NCBI GenBank assembly: GCA_963575745.1
Contig: CAUYUJ010009779.1
Location: forward strand, 1 to 64,000
Direction: 5' to 3'
DNA length: 64,000 nt
Origin: Prorocentrum cordatum
Taxonomy: Eukaryota; Sar; Dinophyceae; Prorocentrales; Prorocentraceae
Shown: piece after piece, positions 1 through 10,975 of the stretch
Numbering within the stretch: the first letter of the stretch is position 1
How the letters are laid out: the number at the start of each line of letters is the position of its first letter
Position numbers and translations under genes: made by a program
Notes under the pieces: generated by a model
What the model saw: only the letters and a program-made list of their open reading frames with translations
Database searches by the model: none
Told to the model about the DNA's origin: nothing

Positions 1-1068
1 CCTCCTCCTCCTCCTCCTCCTCCAGCGGCGAACGGAGCGCGGGGATGGGGGCAGGCAACCTCTGCACGAGCACCCACCGCGATCAAGAAACGCGTCCGGC
101 CAGCACAGCGCATGCCATGATCTTGGGGACTGCTTCTGACAAAGGCGCTTTCGAGAAGTACGAGCTCGCCGATTCCTTAGGTACCGGCGTTGGATATGCT
201 CGCCCCTCCCCCGATCCCTCCCTGGGGGCTTCGATTACAAGAATTTGGGGTTGAGGTGGGCGGATCAGGGAGACGACTGCTGCGCCTGCGGGATGCCTGG
301 GGGATGTTGCAGGAGGTCGCGCAGAGCAGCCCAAAGGGCCTTCAAGACGCCGGCGAGAACGCCGAGGCTCCAGGACATCCCGAACAGGCGCCACGAGGCG
401 CACGAGAGGCCCGAGGAGAGGCGCCCAGAGGAGGTCGCAGACCGCCAGCAGCCCTCGATCAAAATACTGCCTGTAAGCTTCGCTTCGTCCGCTTGGACGC
501 CCGAACTGGGTACGGGCAAAAATGAAGCGGGCACGCTGCCCAACAACACGTGTTGTCCAAGACCGGTAGCGGCGGCTGTTGGCCAGGCGGCCTTCTGTCT
601 CACATGGACGACTCTGGCGGCGACACCGACAGCGAGCCTGGCTCAAAATGGACAGGGACCGCTGTTGGACGTCGTGCCGACCCATTTCGATCGTGCCGAC
701 TCTTGCCTTGTGCAGGGCCGAAGGGTCAGGCCAGCCAACGCCCAGGAACGGGCGTCAAGGGGCGCAGCCACTCCGCGGCGCTTGCACCGCGCGCGTTCGC
801 CGCCCCCCTTCGACGCACTCCCTTGGCGCCCTCCCTTGATGCACCGTCGTGACGCCCCCCCCTTGACGCGCCCCCTCGACGTCCCCTCCTTGGCGTTTCG
901 GAAGCCGGGCAAGGGCTGCTAAATCCGTGGCCGCTAAACTCGACCTCCGGGAAGTCGTCTTCGCCCCTCCTGGAAGAAACCCGTGGACTGCTTCGCGTGC
1001 CGCGCCTCCTTCTGGGAGGCTGTTTTCTCCTTCCCGGAGGGCCGCTTCTAGGGGGAAAACAAACCTAC
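1..1068. other. GC-rich stretch, no confident gene
   Basis: Begins in a (CCT)n run (1-23). Minus-strand frames around 265-603 are open and read like protein (Leu/Ala/Ser rich), but I find no motif, start or convincing splice pair. It may be intron or a continuation of the gene whose exon is proposed at 1069-1377. Confidence 0.3.
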
Positions 1069-1377
1069 CTCGCTTTTGACCACCCTCGCTTCCAAGAGAT
1101 CCCAAACGATGCCAAATTGCAGCCTGTACTTGTCAGGCCGCTTGACGAGGAGGCGCGTGGTATGGCTTGGTTTTGCCTGGAAGCGAAAGCGGGGCAGGCC
1201 ATTCACGCTCTGAGCTTCAGCAGCCACGGCTTTAGCAGCCCTCGCCCAGCTGCCGAGCGGTCCTTCAGCGAGGACGGCGCATTCTTGCCGCCTGGCCCCG
1301 CGCAGCCCGCCGCCTGGTCCCCCGGCGGCCTCCCGAGCGGCGGGGCTCTGGTCCTCCCAGATGGGGTCCTTCGAGTG
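1069..1377 (-). CDS. predicted internal exon, unknown protein
   Basis: Open on the minus strand between an acceptor-like site (GCCGATACAG followed by CACTCG at 1377) and a strong donor (GCGAG|GTAGGT, intron starting at 1068). The translation is non-repetitive, contains VNGLPRFRFQAKP, TTRLLVKRPDKYRLQFG and IVWDLLEARVVKSE, and is unlike the low-complexity frames around it. No family is recognised. The exon call rests on the splice-site pair and composition only; flanking exons were not found. Confidence 0.4.
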
Positions 1378-1394
1378 CTGTATCGGCACACGTG

Positions 1395-1661
1395 GCTCCT
1401 CCTCCTCCTCCTCTTCCCTCTCCTCCTCCTCCTCCTCCTCCTCCCATCCTACTCATACCCCATCTCTCCTCCGCCGCCTACTTCACTCCCTCCTCCTCCT
1501 CACTCCCTCCGCACCCCTTAATCACGAGCCGCCTCATCCTCCTCACCTCCTCGCCCGCCCCCCTCCTGCAATCCTCACTCCGACTCCGCCTCTCTCCTCC
1601 TCCTCCTCCTCCTCCTCCTCCTCCTCCTCCTCCTCCTCCTCCTCCTCCTCCTCCTCCTCCA
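1395..1661. repeat. (CTC/TCC)n microsatellite block
   Basis: Two dense CTC/TCC runs (about 1398-1443 and 1597-1661) separated by pyrimidine-rich sequence. Long polyproline, polyserine and polyglutamate frames over it are artefacts of the triplet repeat. Confidence 0.9.
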
Positions 1662-3058
1662 CCGCCCGCGCCGCGACGAGCAGGCGTGCCGCTCGCTTCG
1701 CGGGCATCTTGGCCTCAGCTGGCCTGCAGGAGTCCGAAGGGGGGCCCACGACAGCCAGCGAGCAGGCCCAGGGCGTCCGAGGGCGGCCCAAGAAAAAAAC
1801 ATGGTGGGGAGCCACTGCAGCGACGACGGACGGCGTCGGCGACGATGGCACAAGTAGGGCAGATAAAGCGACGACGTCCACGTCGACGACGACGACGACG
1901 ACGACGTCGGCCGCTGTGGCTGCGGCGGCAGCAGCGACTACGACCCCGGCGGGGGGAGGGACGATGCACGGAGGAGGAGCGGGAGGAGCGGGGAGGAGCG
2001 GAGGGAGGATGGGGGGTGGGACACTGCCGCTGCCCAATTTGATCCCCTCCCCCCCTGCTCCGAAAGCCATTTGCGGGGGGTCGGGGAGGGTCAGCCCCGT
2101 GCCACCATCTGGAAGCCTGGAGGGGATGGAGGAGGCTGGACCCCGACAACATGCTGTACTCCAGGTGACGTCGACCTCCACAGGTCTTGACCCATCATCC
2201 CGAGTCGCCGTTCGACGGCCCCGAGGCCCAGAGCCCGACAAACGAAACCTCCCGTCGTGATCTGTTCACGACCCGAACGGGGGTCTGGGAGGGCAGGGAG
2301 GCGACGCGACGGCAGGGAGGCGACGCGACGACGCCCGACGCCGCGGCGGCTGCGACGGCGACGACGGGCGGCGACTGCGAGGGCGGCGCGGGGTGAGGTG
2401 AGTATCGTTTCACCGACCCCCCATCCCCAGCGGCGTGGCCAGGGCCCCTCTGGCCGATTTGCCCCCCAGATAGGGATATACAAGTCGTTCCCTTCGGGTT
2501 TCGAGGGGTGCATCCCCAGCTTGGGGTGGTCATTTGGTGGGGGTCTCGAAGGGGATGGGGATGGGGATGGGGATGGGGATCGGATAAACGATGCTGATGC
2601 GACGGCGACGGTGGGCGGCGACCGCGAGGGCGGCGCGGGGCGGGGAGGCGGCGGCGCACGTCCCGCTCGCGCTCGCGGCGGAGCGCCTCCTCGCGCGTGG
2701 TCCGCTTGGCGTTCATCTGGCGCGCGGCCGCCGCCGCCGCCCGCGTCTGGAGTCAGCGACGCTGTGGGGGCATTGGGTAAGGAGCGCTTGGATAAGGAAC
2801 CCAGGGTCTGGAAGCCATGGGAACTCCCATCGTGTTCGGCCATGGATCCCACCGCCGCCCTCCTTGGATGAGGACTCCTTCAGGGTCTGGCGCCTCCCAA
2901 GCACATTCCTTCCAACGCCCCCACCGTATGGGGGTCGCGGTGGCTGTTCCTCCCTGGACGCCTCGGGGAGGCCCCGAAGGGACGAGGACGAGGAGGACGG
3001 ACGGCAGCGTCGTCGACGTCGTCGTCGTGGGGCACCGGGGTTCTAGCGACAGCCATGG
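1662..3058. other. GC-rich region with short triplet repeats, no supported gene
   Basis: Contains a short GAC/ACG array (about 1868-1905), a GGGGAT run (2549-2580) and tandem GGCAGGGAGGCGACGCGAC-type units near 2290-2330. Many overlapping frames are open because of high GC; none has recognisable domains or splice structure. Confidence 0.4.
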
Positions 3059-3335
3059 GGTTAAGTCGGGCGTGTCCCCCATACAGGGGGACTTTCACGA
3101 AACATGAAAAAGCAACTCGAAAAATATTCAAAAAACAAAACAAGTCAAATAATAGTCCCCAGACTACTCTTGGACTGTTTTTGAATGTTCCCCCTGTAGA
3201 GGGACTTTCAAGAAAAATTGAAAATATTATAAAATTTGCAGAAAAAAACAACAAGAAACTCAGAAAATAGTCCCCAGTCTATGTGTGGGACTATTTTTGA
3301 TATCCCCCCTGTAGAGGGACAGGCCCGACTCAACC
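3059..3335. mobile_element. TIR-bounded 277-bp element with internal tandem units
   Basis: AT-rich island in GC-rich surroundings. The left end (TTAAGTCGGGCGTGTCCC, about 3061) is the near reverse complement of the right end (GGGACAGGCCCGACTCAA, about 3316). Inside, a roughly 114-bp unit is repeated: a small palindrome of the form GTCCCCCATACAGGGGGAC recurs at about 3075, 3188 and 3303, each spaced by A-rich sequence with an AATAGTCCCCAG motif. Looks like a MITE or foldback element; no coding capacity. Confidence 0.6.
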
Positions 3336-3462
3336 ACGGTGGTCGGGGGGCCGCTCCTCCCGGGGCGCCTCGAGGGGGCCTGGGAGGGCCGAAGGCGAGG
3401 ACCGCGGCGGCGGCGGCGGCGACGCGGAGGGGCCTCCCGCCCTGGCGGCGGCGAAGCCATCA

Positions 3463-3670
<208 letters not shown>

Positions 3671-4235
3671 GGTCGTCCATCGCAGTCGTCGCCGCCGTCG
3701 TCAGGAAGGGGACGCCGCCATGGCAGGAGGAGGAACGACGAGGAATGTTCCAAATGGCCGCCTCGTCCTTCTCTCCTCCTGCTGTTTCCCGTTTTCCCTG
3801 CTCTTAGGACTTGATGGCGCATGCCATCAATTTCGAATTCAACATGTTAGAGGAAAAACCACATTCTAAAACAAATTATGGCAGAATGGCGGTGCAAACA
3901 GGTCAAACAGAAGAGTGGTAGGCCAACCGCCTTCTGGCTGATCTCCCCTCGGGAAACCTCTGGGAAACCGTTTTCTTATTCGGCGTTTCGACATTGGGCG
4001 GAAGGGGGGGGGTCTGGGTCCGGACCTCTGCGTCATGCGACTGCTTGCAGAAGTGCGTCCCATGGGGAGACCCCACCAGCTTGAAACAGGAACCAAAAAC
4101 AGCCAAAATCTATTCCATGGAGGGGTGGGGGATAGGGGAGTGCGAGGGCCAGCGCCGATAGGCAAGACAAGGAACAATAATACTATCACGAGGGCGGAAG
4201 GTACACGGGGCGGGTGCATTGTGAGGCTCCCGAGA
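3671..4235. other. non-repetitive stretch downstream of Dr4 copy 1
   Basis: Read on the minus strand, this follows the Dr4 element at 4236-4988. Directly after the AG at the element boundary there is an open frame starting GWWDSREPH, which may be an exon start, but it soon becomes hydrophobic low-complexity and I cannot define its end. Otherwise nothing recognised. Confidence 0.3.
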
Positions 4236-4988
4236 ATCCCACCAGCCCTCTGGGCCTAGGTGGTTTAGGGAGTTTCCTCTTCCGCCCCTCTTCTTCCCCT
4301 TCGGGGAGGGGTTTACCTCCCCCCTACCCCCTCCGCTGGACCTGGAAGGGGCCGGTCGCGAGAGGTCAGGGTGTCCAAAACGGCTTCGGCGAGGAAACCC
4401 AAATGATATGTTTTACTTGAGGTTTGGCCCCATGTTGGCCGGGGCGACGCTAAGAAAAGCTCCCCTCTTCATTGATCGATCTCCTCCAAGACGGCCCCAA
4501 GAGGCGCCCAGGAGGGCCCAAGATGGCCCCACGATGGCCCCACGATGGCCCCAAGAGGCCCCTAAGAAGCCCCCAAGAGGCCTCCAGGAGGACCCCAAGA
4601 GGACCCCAAGCGGCCCCAAGAGGCCCCCCTGGCACCCGAGGCACCCAAGACGCCCAAGAGCTTTTCAGGACCGCCAGGAGACCCCAAAGACGTCCCAAGA
4701 GGCCACCAAGAAGCGCCCAAGAGATACCCCGAGAGGCTCCGAGAGGCATCCAGGAGACCTCTGGCTCTTTTTCTTGCCCTCCTCTTCCTTCCTCCTCCTA
4801 CTCCTTATCGTCCTCCTCCACCTCCTCATCCTGAACATCCTCCTTCTCCCCACTCCCTCATCCATCCATCCAGCCTCCTCCTTCTCCTCCTCCCTCCTTC
4901 GCACGGTTCGGTCGTCCCCCTCTTTGCTCCTGTACTTCCCTGATCACCTCAACTCGCCTGGACATCTTTTCTGGATGAGCTGGTGAGT
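4236..4988 (-). repeat. Dr4 introner-like element, copy 1
   Basis: Shares with the other Dr4 copies a terminal CCCACCAGCCC, a CTTCCCCTTCGGGGAGGGG block (about 4293), a long CCCAAGAGGC-type minisatellite (4495-4760), a pyrimidine-rich CTCCTCC tract, and the end block CTCGCCTGGACATC...GATGAGCTGGTGAG. The ends are inverted repeats (CCCACCAGCCC against GAGCTGGTGAG). Read on the minus strand the element finishes ...CCAGAG|GGCTGGTGGGA, an acceptor-like junction also seen at copies 4 and 7. Confidence 0.7.
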
Positions 4989-5827
4989 ATACTTTTTTTG
5001 ATTGGCGGCTCCAAGGAAGAGTCCAAGAAGCGGGGCAAGCAAGTCTGGGGGCTGGTGAGTATACGCGCAGCGCCTAGAATTCTTAGGGGTCCTGGCTGTG
5101 TTTAAAAACTTCATGGCCCATTAGATGTGTGTAGATGCTAACGTGTGTTTGACCATAGAATATGTTAGATACTTGACATCTGGCGTGTGCTGCGCTGATA
5201 GAGAGTCGTCATGGGCCCGAACATGATCCAACGTCGTCGGCGGAGGTTCGCGAGGTAAACCTACATGAACAAACAGGGGGTGCTCGTACCATATGTGGGT
5301 CATCGAACGGCTTCTGGAGACTTTAGAAAGCCCCTGGAGCGTAATTGAGGGCAGATGCCCTTGGTGGCGGCGCGCAGAAAGTGGCGCGAAGCAAGTGGTC
5401 CCCAAAGAATGCAGGGGAACGCAAAAGGGTTTCTGGGACCCCCCGCTGGCATCCAACGCGTCCTCTCAGGAGCTTGTGGGCCCTCCTTTTGTAGAGTGCC
5501 TCAAAAACCTCGGGGACCTTGTACGAAGGCCCCCCGTCTTCTATCGGGTGTTCCGGGGGAGCTCCAGGAAGAGGGGGGGTAGCGCATCATGGCCCGAGGC
5601 GTGTGCGCGAACGAGAGGGGAGGGGGGGCCATGGGACGTGCTGAAAGAAGAAGAGGGGGGGCATGATATCAGAGAGCTTCCATGGCCTCGACCATGCTTG
5701 TCCCACCATCTTAGTCCTCCTCCTCCTCCTCCTCTCTGCCGCCCCCGAATCCAAGAGCCCCCCGTAATCTCCAGAAGAAGGCAGAACAGTACAATCATAA
5801 CCGTTTGGCGCTTCGCACGGGTTTCGA
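4989..5827. other. no supported feature
   Basis: Mixed-composition sequence with a short CTC run near 5718. A plus-strand frame of 180 codons (5293-5835) is open but has no recognisable motif and runs into low complexity. Confidence 0.3.
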
Positions 5828-5924
5828 TTTCTTGATCTGCGCTGGACCCTCTCCCTGGCACCCGGAGCGCGTCAGGGGCGGCGCCGGATGCGCCGCCAAG
5901 GGGGCCCAGCGCGGATCCAAGAAA
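5828..5924. repeat. T-shaped palindrome, copy 2 (diverged)
   Basis: Outer arms (TTTCTTG...CGCTGGACCC, 5828-5854, against GGGCCCAGCGCGGATCCAAG near 5903) enclose two small hairpins: CTGGCACCC-GGA-GCGCGTCAG (5855-5875) and GGCGGCGCC-GGA-TGCGCCGCC (5877-5897). These correspond to the two inner hairpins of the copy at 47422-47588 but in the opposite order and orientation. Mismatches in the first hairpin are mostly G-to-A or C-to-T changes, suggesting age. Confidence 0.7.
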
Positions 5925-6017
5925 TCCGCGCAGAGCACCAACAGTTTAGGTTTATACTGTTCTCTTTTTCGAAAATCAACTGGTCCACCCCCGCGCAAAC
6001 CTTGGGGATCAGAGCAC

Positions 6018-6250
6018 GGCGCGGTGACCTCGGAATCCTCAGAAAATGCCTCACCGCACGGTCCATTACCGCACGCTCGTTGCACCGAGTCCCAGAACCC
6101 GGCGATCACTCCGACTCTCCAAGGACTCACCGCAAGGGGTGGTCACCACACCGTCTGGGGCAGTGACCACACCGTGTAGTCACCACGCGTGTGGTCACCA
6201 CACCGTCACTACACGGTGCGGTCACCACACGGCGTAGTCACCACACGGTG
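6018..6250. repeat. Dr3 repeat with TCACCGCACGGT palindromes, copy 1
   Basis: Dense cluster of variants of GGTCACCACACCGT, TCACCGCACGG and its complement. It shares GCGGTGACCTCGGAATCC and the following segment with the second copy at 10779-10975. Can fold into many small hairpins. No coding evidence. Confidence 0.65.
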
Positions 6251-6435
6251 TGCCCCCGCGTATGAGCATGGCAGTCCTGCGTCCTGGAGGCTCGGGGACC
6301 GCGTCAGGGTTTGTGACACGCTGGCTCCGGGTGCAACGCGCCCTACGGGAGGGGAGGCTGGCTCGCTCGGCACCGGCGCCGTGGAGCAGGACTTCTGCCC
6401 ACTGACGCCTCATCACACCAGCGTCAGCACTCGCC

Positions 6436-6553
6436 ATCGCTCGGACGTCCATTCCATATGTTGTTCTCGGCTTCGTGCGTGGCTTTTTCGCCAGATGATC
6501 AAGGATGCTCCTCGATGACCGTCGCCGAGAAAAAATGCACACGTCCGAGCGAT
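6436..6553. mobile_element. Dr2 MITE, copy 1
   Basis: About 118 bp bounded by perfect 13-bp terminal inverted repeats (ATCGCTCGGACGT / ACGTCCGAGCGAT). The interior shares TTCGTGCGTGG, ATGATCAAGGATGCTCCTCG and the AAAAATGCACACGTC end with copies at 47600 and 62407. Near-identical CCCACTGACGCCTCA-CACACCAGCG segments occur on both sides (about 6397 and 6558). No ORF: non-autonomous. Confidence 0.8.
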
Positions 6554-6711
6554 GCCAAGGCCCACTGACGCCTCAGCACACCAGCGGCAACAGCGCCTGC
6601 TCCGAAGCACCACGCCGTCCGGGGCCCCCCGGCAGCGACGCGTGCGCCGCGCGGAGGCCCGCACGGGGCCCCCCCACGCTCGGCCCAGCAGACCTCGGAA
6701 ATTGATCGTTC

Positions 6712-6881
6712 AAGGGGCCCAGGGACACGCAAAGAAAGACACACACACAAATCCCAGGGTTCCCCACATTTTCATATATTTTATTTTCTGAGTCTTCGTC
6801 TTCCCCCCCCACTCCCCACAGTTTCCCACATTTTCCTCGGGATCGACGATTATGTGTGTCTGTGTGATGTTTCCCCTCCTG
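6712..6881. repeat. Dr1 dispersed repeat, copy 1
   Basis: Starts AAGGGGCCCAGGGACACGC, has a T-rich centre with CTTCCCCCCCACTCCCCACA, and ends ATCGACGATTATGTGTGTC...TTTCCCCTCCTGA. Five copies in the window share start, centre and end, all in the same orientation. On the minus strand one frame stays open for most of the unit (GKHHTDTHNRRSRGKCGKLW), similar to the copy at 48035. Confidence 0.8.
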
Positions 6882-8185
6882 ATTCGTAATCACCCACCCG
6901 CTTCGCCGCCCGCCGCTCGCGCGTGCAGCCTGGTCCAGGAGCTCGTCCTGCAGCCTGCCCTTCTGGTCGAGCTGGCGCTGCCTCTCTGGTACCTGCCGGC
7001 CCGCGAGCTCGAGACGGCTGGTGTTGCCTCTTGGCCTGTGCCTCTACAGGGCAGTTTTAATACATCGGATTTTTAAGCACATTGGATTTTTAATACACGA
7101 TTAATGTATGAATAAATTCGTGCATGATCCGCACGCGGAGCATGTATTAAAAAACTGCACTGTATGCTACCACAAGGAACGCTGCACCATGAGCCCCAAG
7201 CTGGCCTGATTTCGGCGTCTCGACTGCAGGGGCCCGTTCAGGGCCCCGGAGGGAGGGAGGGAGGGAGGGAGGGAGGGGACCGCGTGAGGTCGATCTGGGA
7301 TGGGGTCTGGTCCAAGAAGCAGAGGGGGCTGGTGCCGAGAGGCGGAAGGGCACATCGCGACGTCGGCGGGAAGGCGGGAGTGGTGGGGGGTGAGCATCGC
7401 CACGCCCAGAATGGGGACGGAGCAGCTCAAAACCGACAGCGGCCGCACCGACAGCGGCCGCCGTTGGGCGGGCGACGTCGTCCCGACTGGACAACGCCCA
7501 CGGCGGCACCGAGAACCGACAGCGAATCCTCTTCAAAATGGGCGTGAACTGCTGCCGGTCATTGTCCCCGTTCCTCGCGTCCCCATCTCGGCCCCCGTGC
7601 ACGCAGGCGGCAACGCTGAGGAGTGCCTCAGCGAGCGAGCTGATCATCTGGCAAAATGTGGTGCCAGTGGCATTGCACGTGGCCCTGCTGATGTTCATCG
7701 CCAGGCGAGCTCAGCGAGCTAACTGTACTTGCGGATTTCTGTAGACAGGTAGCCCCAGTTCGTTTCAGCACACGCAGGCGGCAACACAGGTCGTGCCAGG
7801 CGCGCGCGCGTTCTGCCACGCAAGCCGAACTGCCCACCGCGCCCGGACACGCACCCCTCCGCCTCGTACTGGAGTGAGGGGGACGCCCGTTTGTTATATA
7901 TACACACACACATATTGTTACACATATATATGTATATATGTATATTAAAAATGTAGATAATGCACTGTATATGGAAGACACGTACGAGATGAAGCCAGCC
8001 GAAGGCAGCTGGCTGCCGTTCAGACATCTCGAACATCAGAACAGCAAAGATCAGACATGTGACCGATACCTGCGGTCAGTCCTATCCTCTTTGTGGGAAC
8101 GATGAGAGAGTACTGGCTGAGGCAAGGGGGAAACATCGACCTGGACTCGACAATACGTCGCAGATAGATCGGCGATAGACACCCG
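6882..8185. other. no supported feature
   Basis: Contains a GGGA run (7250-7275), TA-rich sequence (7895-7950) and otherwise mixed sequence. Several frames are open on both strands around 7160-7720 without recognisable motifs. Confidence 0.3.
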
Positions 8186-8194
8186 ATGGGAGCA

Positions 8195-8292
8195 GAAGGA
8201 GGAGGAGGAGGAGGAGGAGGAGGAGGAGGAGCAGGAGGAGGGAGGAGCAGGAGGAGGGAGGAGGAGGGAGGAGGGAGGATCGAGGAGGAGGA
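8195..8292. repeat. (GGA)n microsatellite
   Basis: Purine-rich GGA/GGAGCA triplets over about 95 bp. Confidence 0.9.
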
Positions 8293-8659
8293 GGAGGATT
8301 CCTGGGTGTGTGGTGGGTGGGGGGGCGGGCTGTTGTGCCCCTCCCGGTGCATGGGGGTCGGCGCGCGCCCCCCCGGAGCCCACCTCCCCCCCAGCGCTGC
8401 CCGCGAAAAAGGCGGGCGGGGAACTTGCGTGGGGGTGGCGCGCGCGCGCCCACGGGCAGCTTTTCCCCACATCCTAAGTGGGGTTCTTGTTTTCTCTGCA
8501 CACCCTCCGCGCAGGATCTCTCCTCCTCCTCCTCCCTCTCCTCTGCTCTTCTTTGCTTCCTCCTCCGCATCATCATCACCATCACCATCACTCCCCACTC
8601 ATCATCATCATCACCATCAGCATCACCATCACCATCCCGCGATCACTCACCATCATCGG

Positions 8660-8668
8660 CATCGAACG

Positions 8669-8749
<81 letters not shown>

Positions 8750-8765
8750 TCATCATCATCATATC
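8660..8765. repeat. (ATC)n microsatellite
   Basis: About 85 bp of pure ATC triplets preceded by ATC/ACC-rich sequence from 8565; it directly precedes the 159-bp satellite. Confidence 0.95.
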
Positions 8766-8794
8766 TCATCAAATCATCATGATACTTGAATATG

Positions 8795-10566
8795 AGGCCT
8801 GAATATGGAGGAGGTCTCGAGCGGGAGCCCCCTCCCTATGGGGCCCGCACTTCATGTTTGAATCCGAGCGGGTCATCCGCAACGTGCAACTGTCGTCACT
8901 TTTGGGCTCTTGAAATTGAATATGGAGGAAGTCTCGAGCGGGAGCCTCGTCTGTGAGTGAATTGCGAGGAAGTCTCAGGCGGGAGCCCCCTCCCTATGGG
9001 GCCCCGCGCTTCATGTTTGAATCCGAGCGGGTCATCCGCAACCAACTGTAACTGTCGTCACTTTTGGGCTCTTGAAACTTGAATTGGAGGAAGTCTCGAG
9101 CGGGAGCCTCGTCTGTGAGTGAATTTGAGGAAGTCTCAGGCGGGAGCCCCCTCCCTATGGGGCCCGCGCTTCATGTTGAATCCGAGCGGGTCATCCGCAA
9201 CGTGCAACTGTCGTCACTTTTGGGCTCTTGAGACTTGAATATGGAGGAAGTCTCGAGCGGGAGCCTCGTCTGTGAGTGAATTGTGAGGAAGTCTCAGGCG
9301 GGAGCCCCCTCCCTATGGGGCCCGCACTTCATGTTCGAATCCGAGCGGGTCATCCGCAACGTGCAACTGTCGTCACTTTTGGGCTCTTGAGACTTGAATA
9401 TGGAGGAAGTCTCGAGCGGGAGCCTCGTCTGTGAGTGAATTGTGAGGAAGTCTCAGGCGGGAGCCCCTCCCTATGGGGCCCGCAGATCATGTTTGAATCC
9501 GAGCGGGTCATCGCAACGTGCAACTGTCGTCACTTTTGGGCTCTTGAGACTGAATATGGAGGAAGTCTCGAGCGGGAGCCTCGTCTGTGAGTGAATTGCG
9601 AGGAAGTCTCAGGCGGGAGCCCCCTCCCTATGGGGCCCGCGCTTCATGTTGGAATCCGAGCGGGTCATCCGCAACGTGCAACTGTCGTCACTTTTGGGCT
9701 CTTGAGACTTGAATATGGAGGAAGTCTCGAGCGGGAGCCTCGTCTGTGAGTGAATTGTGAGGATGTTTCAGGCGGGAGCCCCCTCCCTATGGGGCCCGCA
9801 CTTCATGTTTGAATCCGAGCGGGTCATCCGCAACGTGCAACTATCGTTACTTTGGGGCTCTTGAGACTTGAATATGGAGGAGGTCTCGAGCGGGAGCTTC
9901 GTCTGTGGGTGAATTGTAAGGAAGTCTCAAGCGGGAACACCCTCCCTATGGGGCCCGCACTTCGTGTTCGAATCCGAGCGGGTCATCCGCAACGTGCAAC
10001 TGTCGTCACTTTTGGGCTCTTGAGACTTGAAGATGGAGGAAGTCTCGAGCGGGAGCCCCGTCTGTGAGTGAATTGCGAGGAAGTCTCAGGCGGGAGCCCC
10101 CTCCCTATGTGGCCCGCACTTCATGTTCGAATCCGAGCGGGTCATCCGCAACGTGCAACTGTCGTCACTCTTGGGCTCTTGAGACTTGAATATGGAGGAA
10201 GTCTCGAGCGGGAGCCTCGTCTGTGAGTGAATTGCGAGGAAGTCTCAGGCGGGAACCCCCTCCCTATGGGGCCCGCGCTTCATGTTTGAATCCGAGCGGG
10301 TCATCCGCAACGTGCAACTGCGTCTCTTTTGGGCTCTTGAGGCCCGAATATGGGGGACGTATCAAGCGGGAGCCTCGTCTGTGAGTGAATTGCGAGGAAG
10401 TCTCAGGCGGGAGCCCCCTCCTATGGGGCCCGCACTTCATGTTCGAATCCGAGCGGGTCATCCGCAACGTGCAACTGTCGTCACTCTTGGGCTCTTGAGA
10501 CTTGAATATGGAGGAAGTCTCGAGCGGGAGCCTCGTCTGTGAGTGAATTGTGAGGAAGTCTCAGGC
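8795..10566. repeat. 159-bp tandem satellite, about 11 copies
   Basis: The unit (period 155-160 bp) contains GAATATGGAGGAAGTCTCGA, GCGGGAGCCTCGTCTGTGAG, GTCTCAGGCGGGAGCCCCCT, CCTATGGGGCCCGC, GTTCGAATCCGAGCGGGTCA and CTGTCGTCACTTTTGGGCTC. Unit starts fall near 8919, 9077, 9237, 9396, 9552, 9711, 9868, 10027, 10187, 10347 and 10504. Copies differ by point changes and 1-4 base indels, so no frame survives. A partial unit with an internal deletion opens the array. Confidence 0.95.
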
Positions 10567-10778
10567 GGCAGCCCCAGGAGGAAGAGGAAAGGGCAAAGGG
10601 TAAGCTAAACATATTCTCATGCGGGGTCCTACCGTCGGAGTAATTTGATTCGCGGGTCGAGAGCACACCTCTTCCGGTCGAAGCTGAGCGGGCCGCGCAG
10701 AGCTTGAATTACGGGCAGCAGGAGAGAACGTCAAACGTCGAGGTCCCGTCGCCTCGGCGCCTCGGGAGTCCCCAAGCG

Positions 10779-10975
10779 GTGCGGTGACAAACCGTGCGGT
10801 GACCTCGGAATCCCCCAAGACCTCACCGCACGGTCCGTCACCGCACGGTCTGGGGACCTCGGAGACCCCTGTCGCCTGGGACGTCCTCGGAGAACGACCC
10901 GAGTCCCAAGACCGTGCGGTGACCCCGAATCCCCACCGACTCACCGCACGGTGCGGTCACCGCACCGTTTGGGGG
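10779..10975. repeat. Dr3 repeat, copy 2
   Basis: Same family as 6018-6250: GTGCGGTGACCTCGGAATCC, TCACCGCACGGTCCGTCACC and TCACCGCACGGTGCGGTC. The palindromic core ACCGCACGGTGCGGT is perfect here. Confidence 0.65.

Noticed and set aside
4262-4272. TTTAGGG as telomere repeat
   Set aside because: A single heptamer inside Dr4 copy 1, not an array.
9325-9360. tRNA gene suggested by GTTCGAATCC in the satellite
   Set aside because: No acceptor stem, anticodon arm or D-arm pairing around the B-box-like motif; kept only as a low-key finding.
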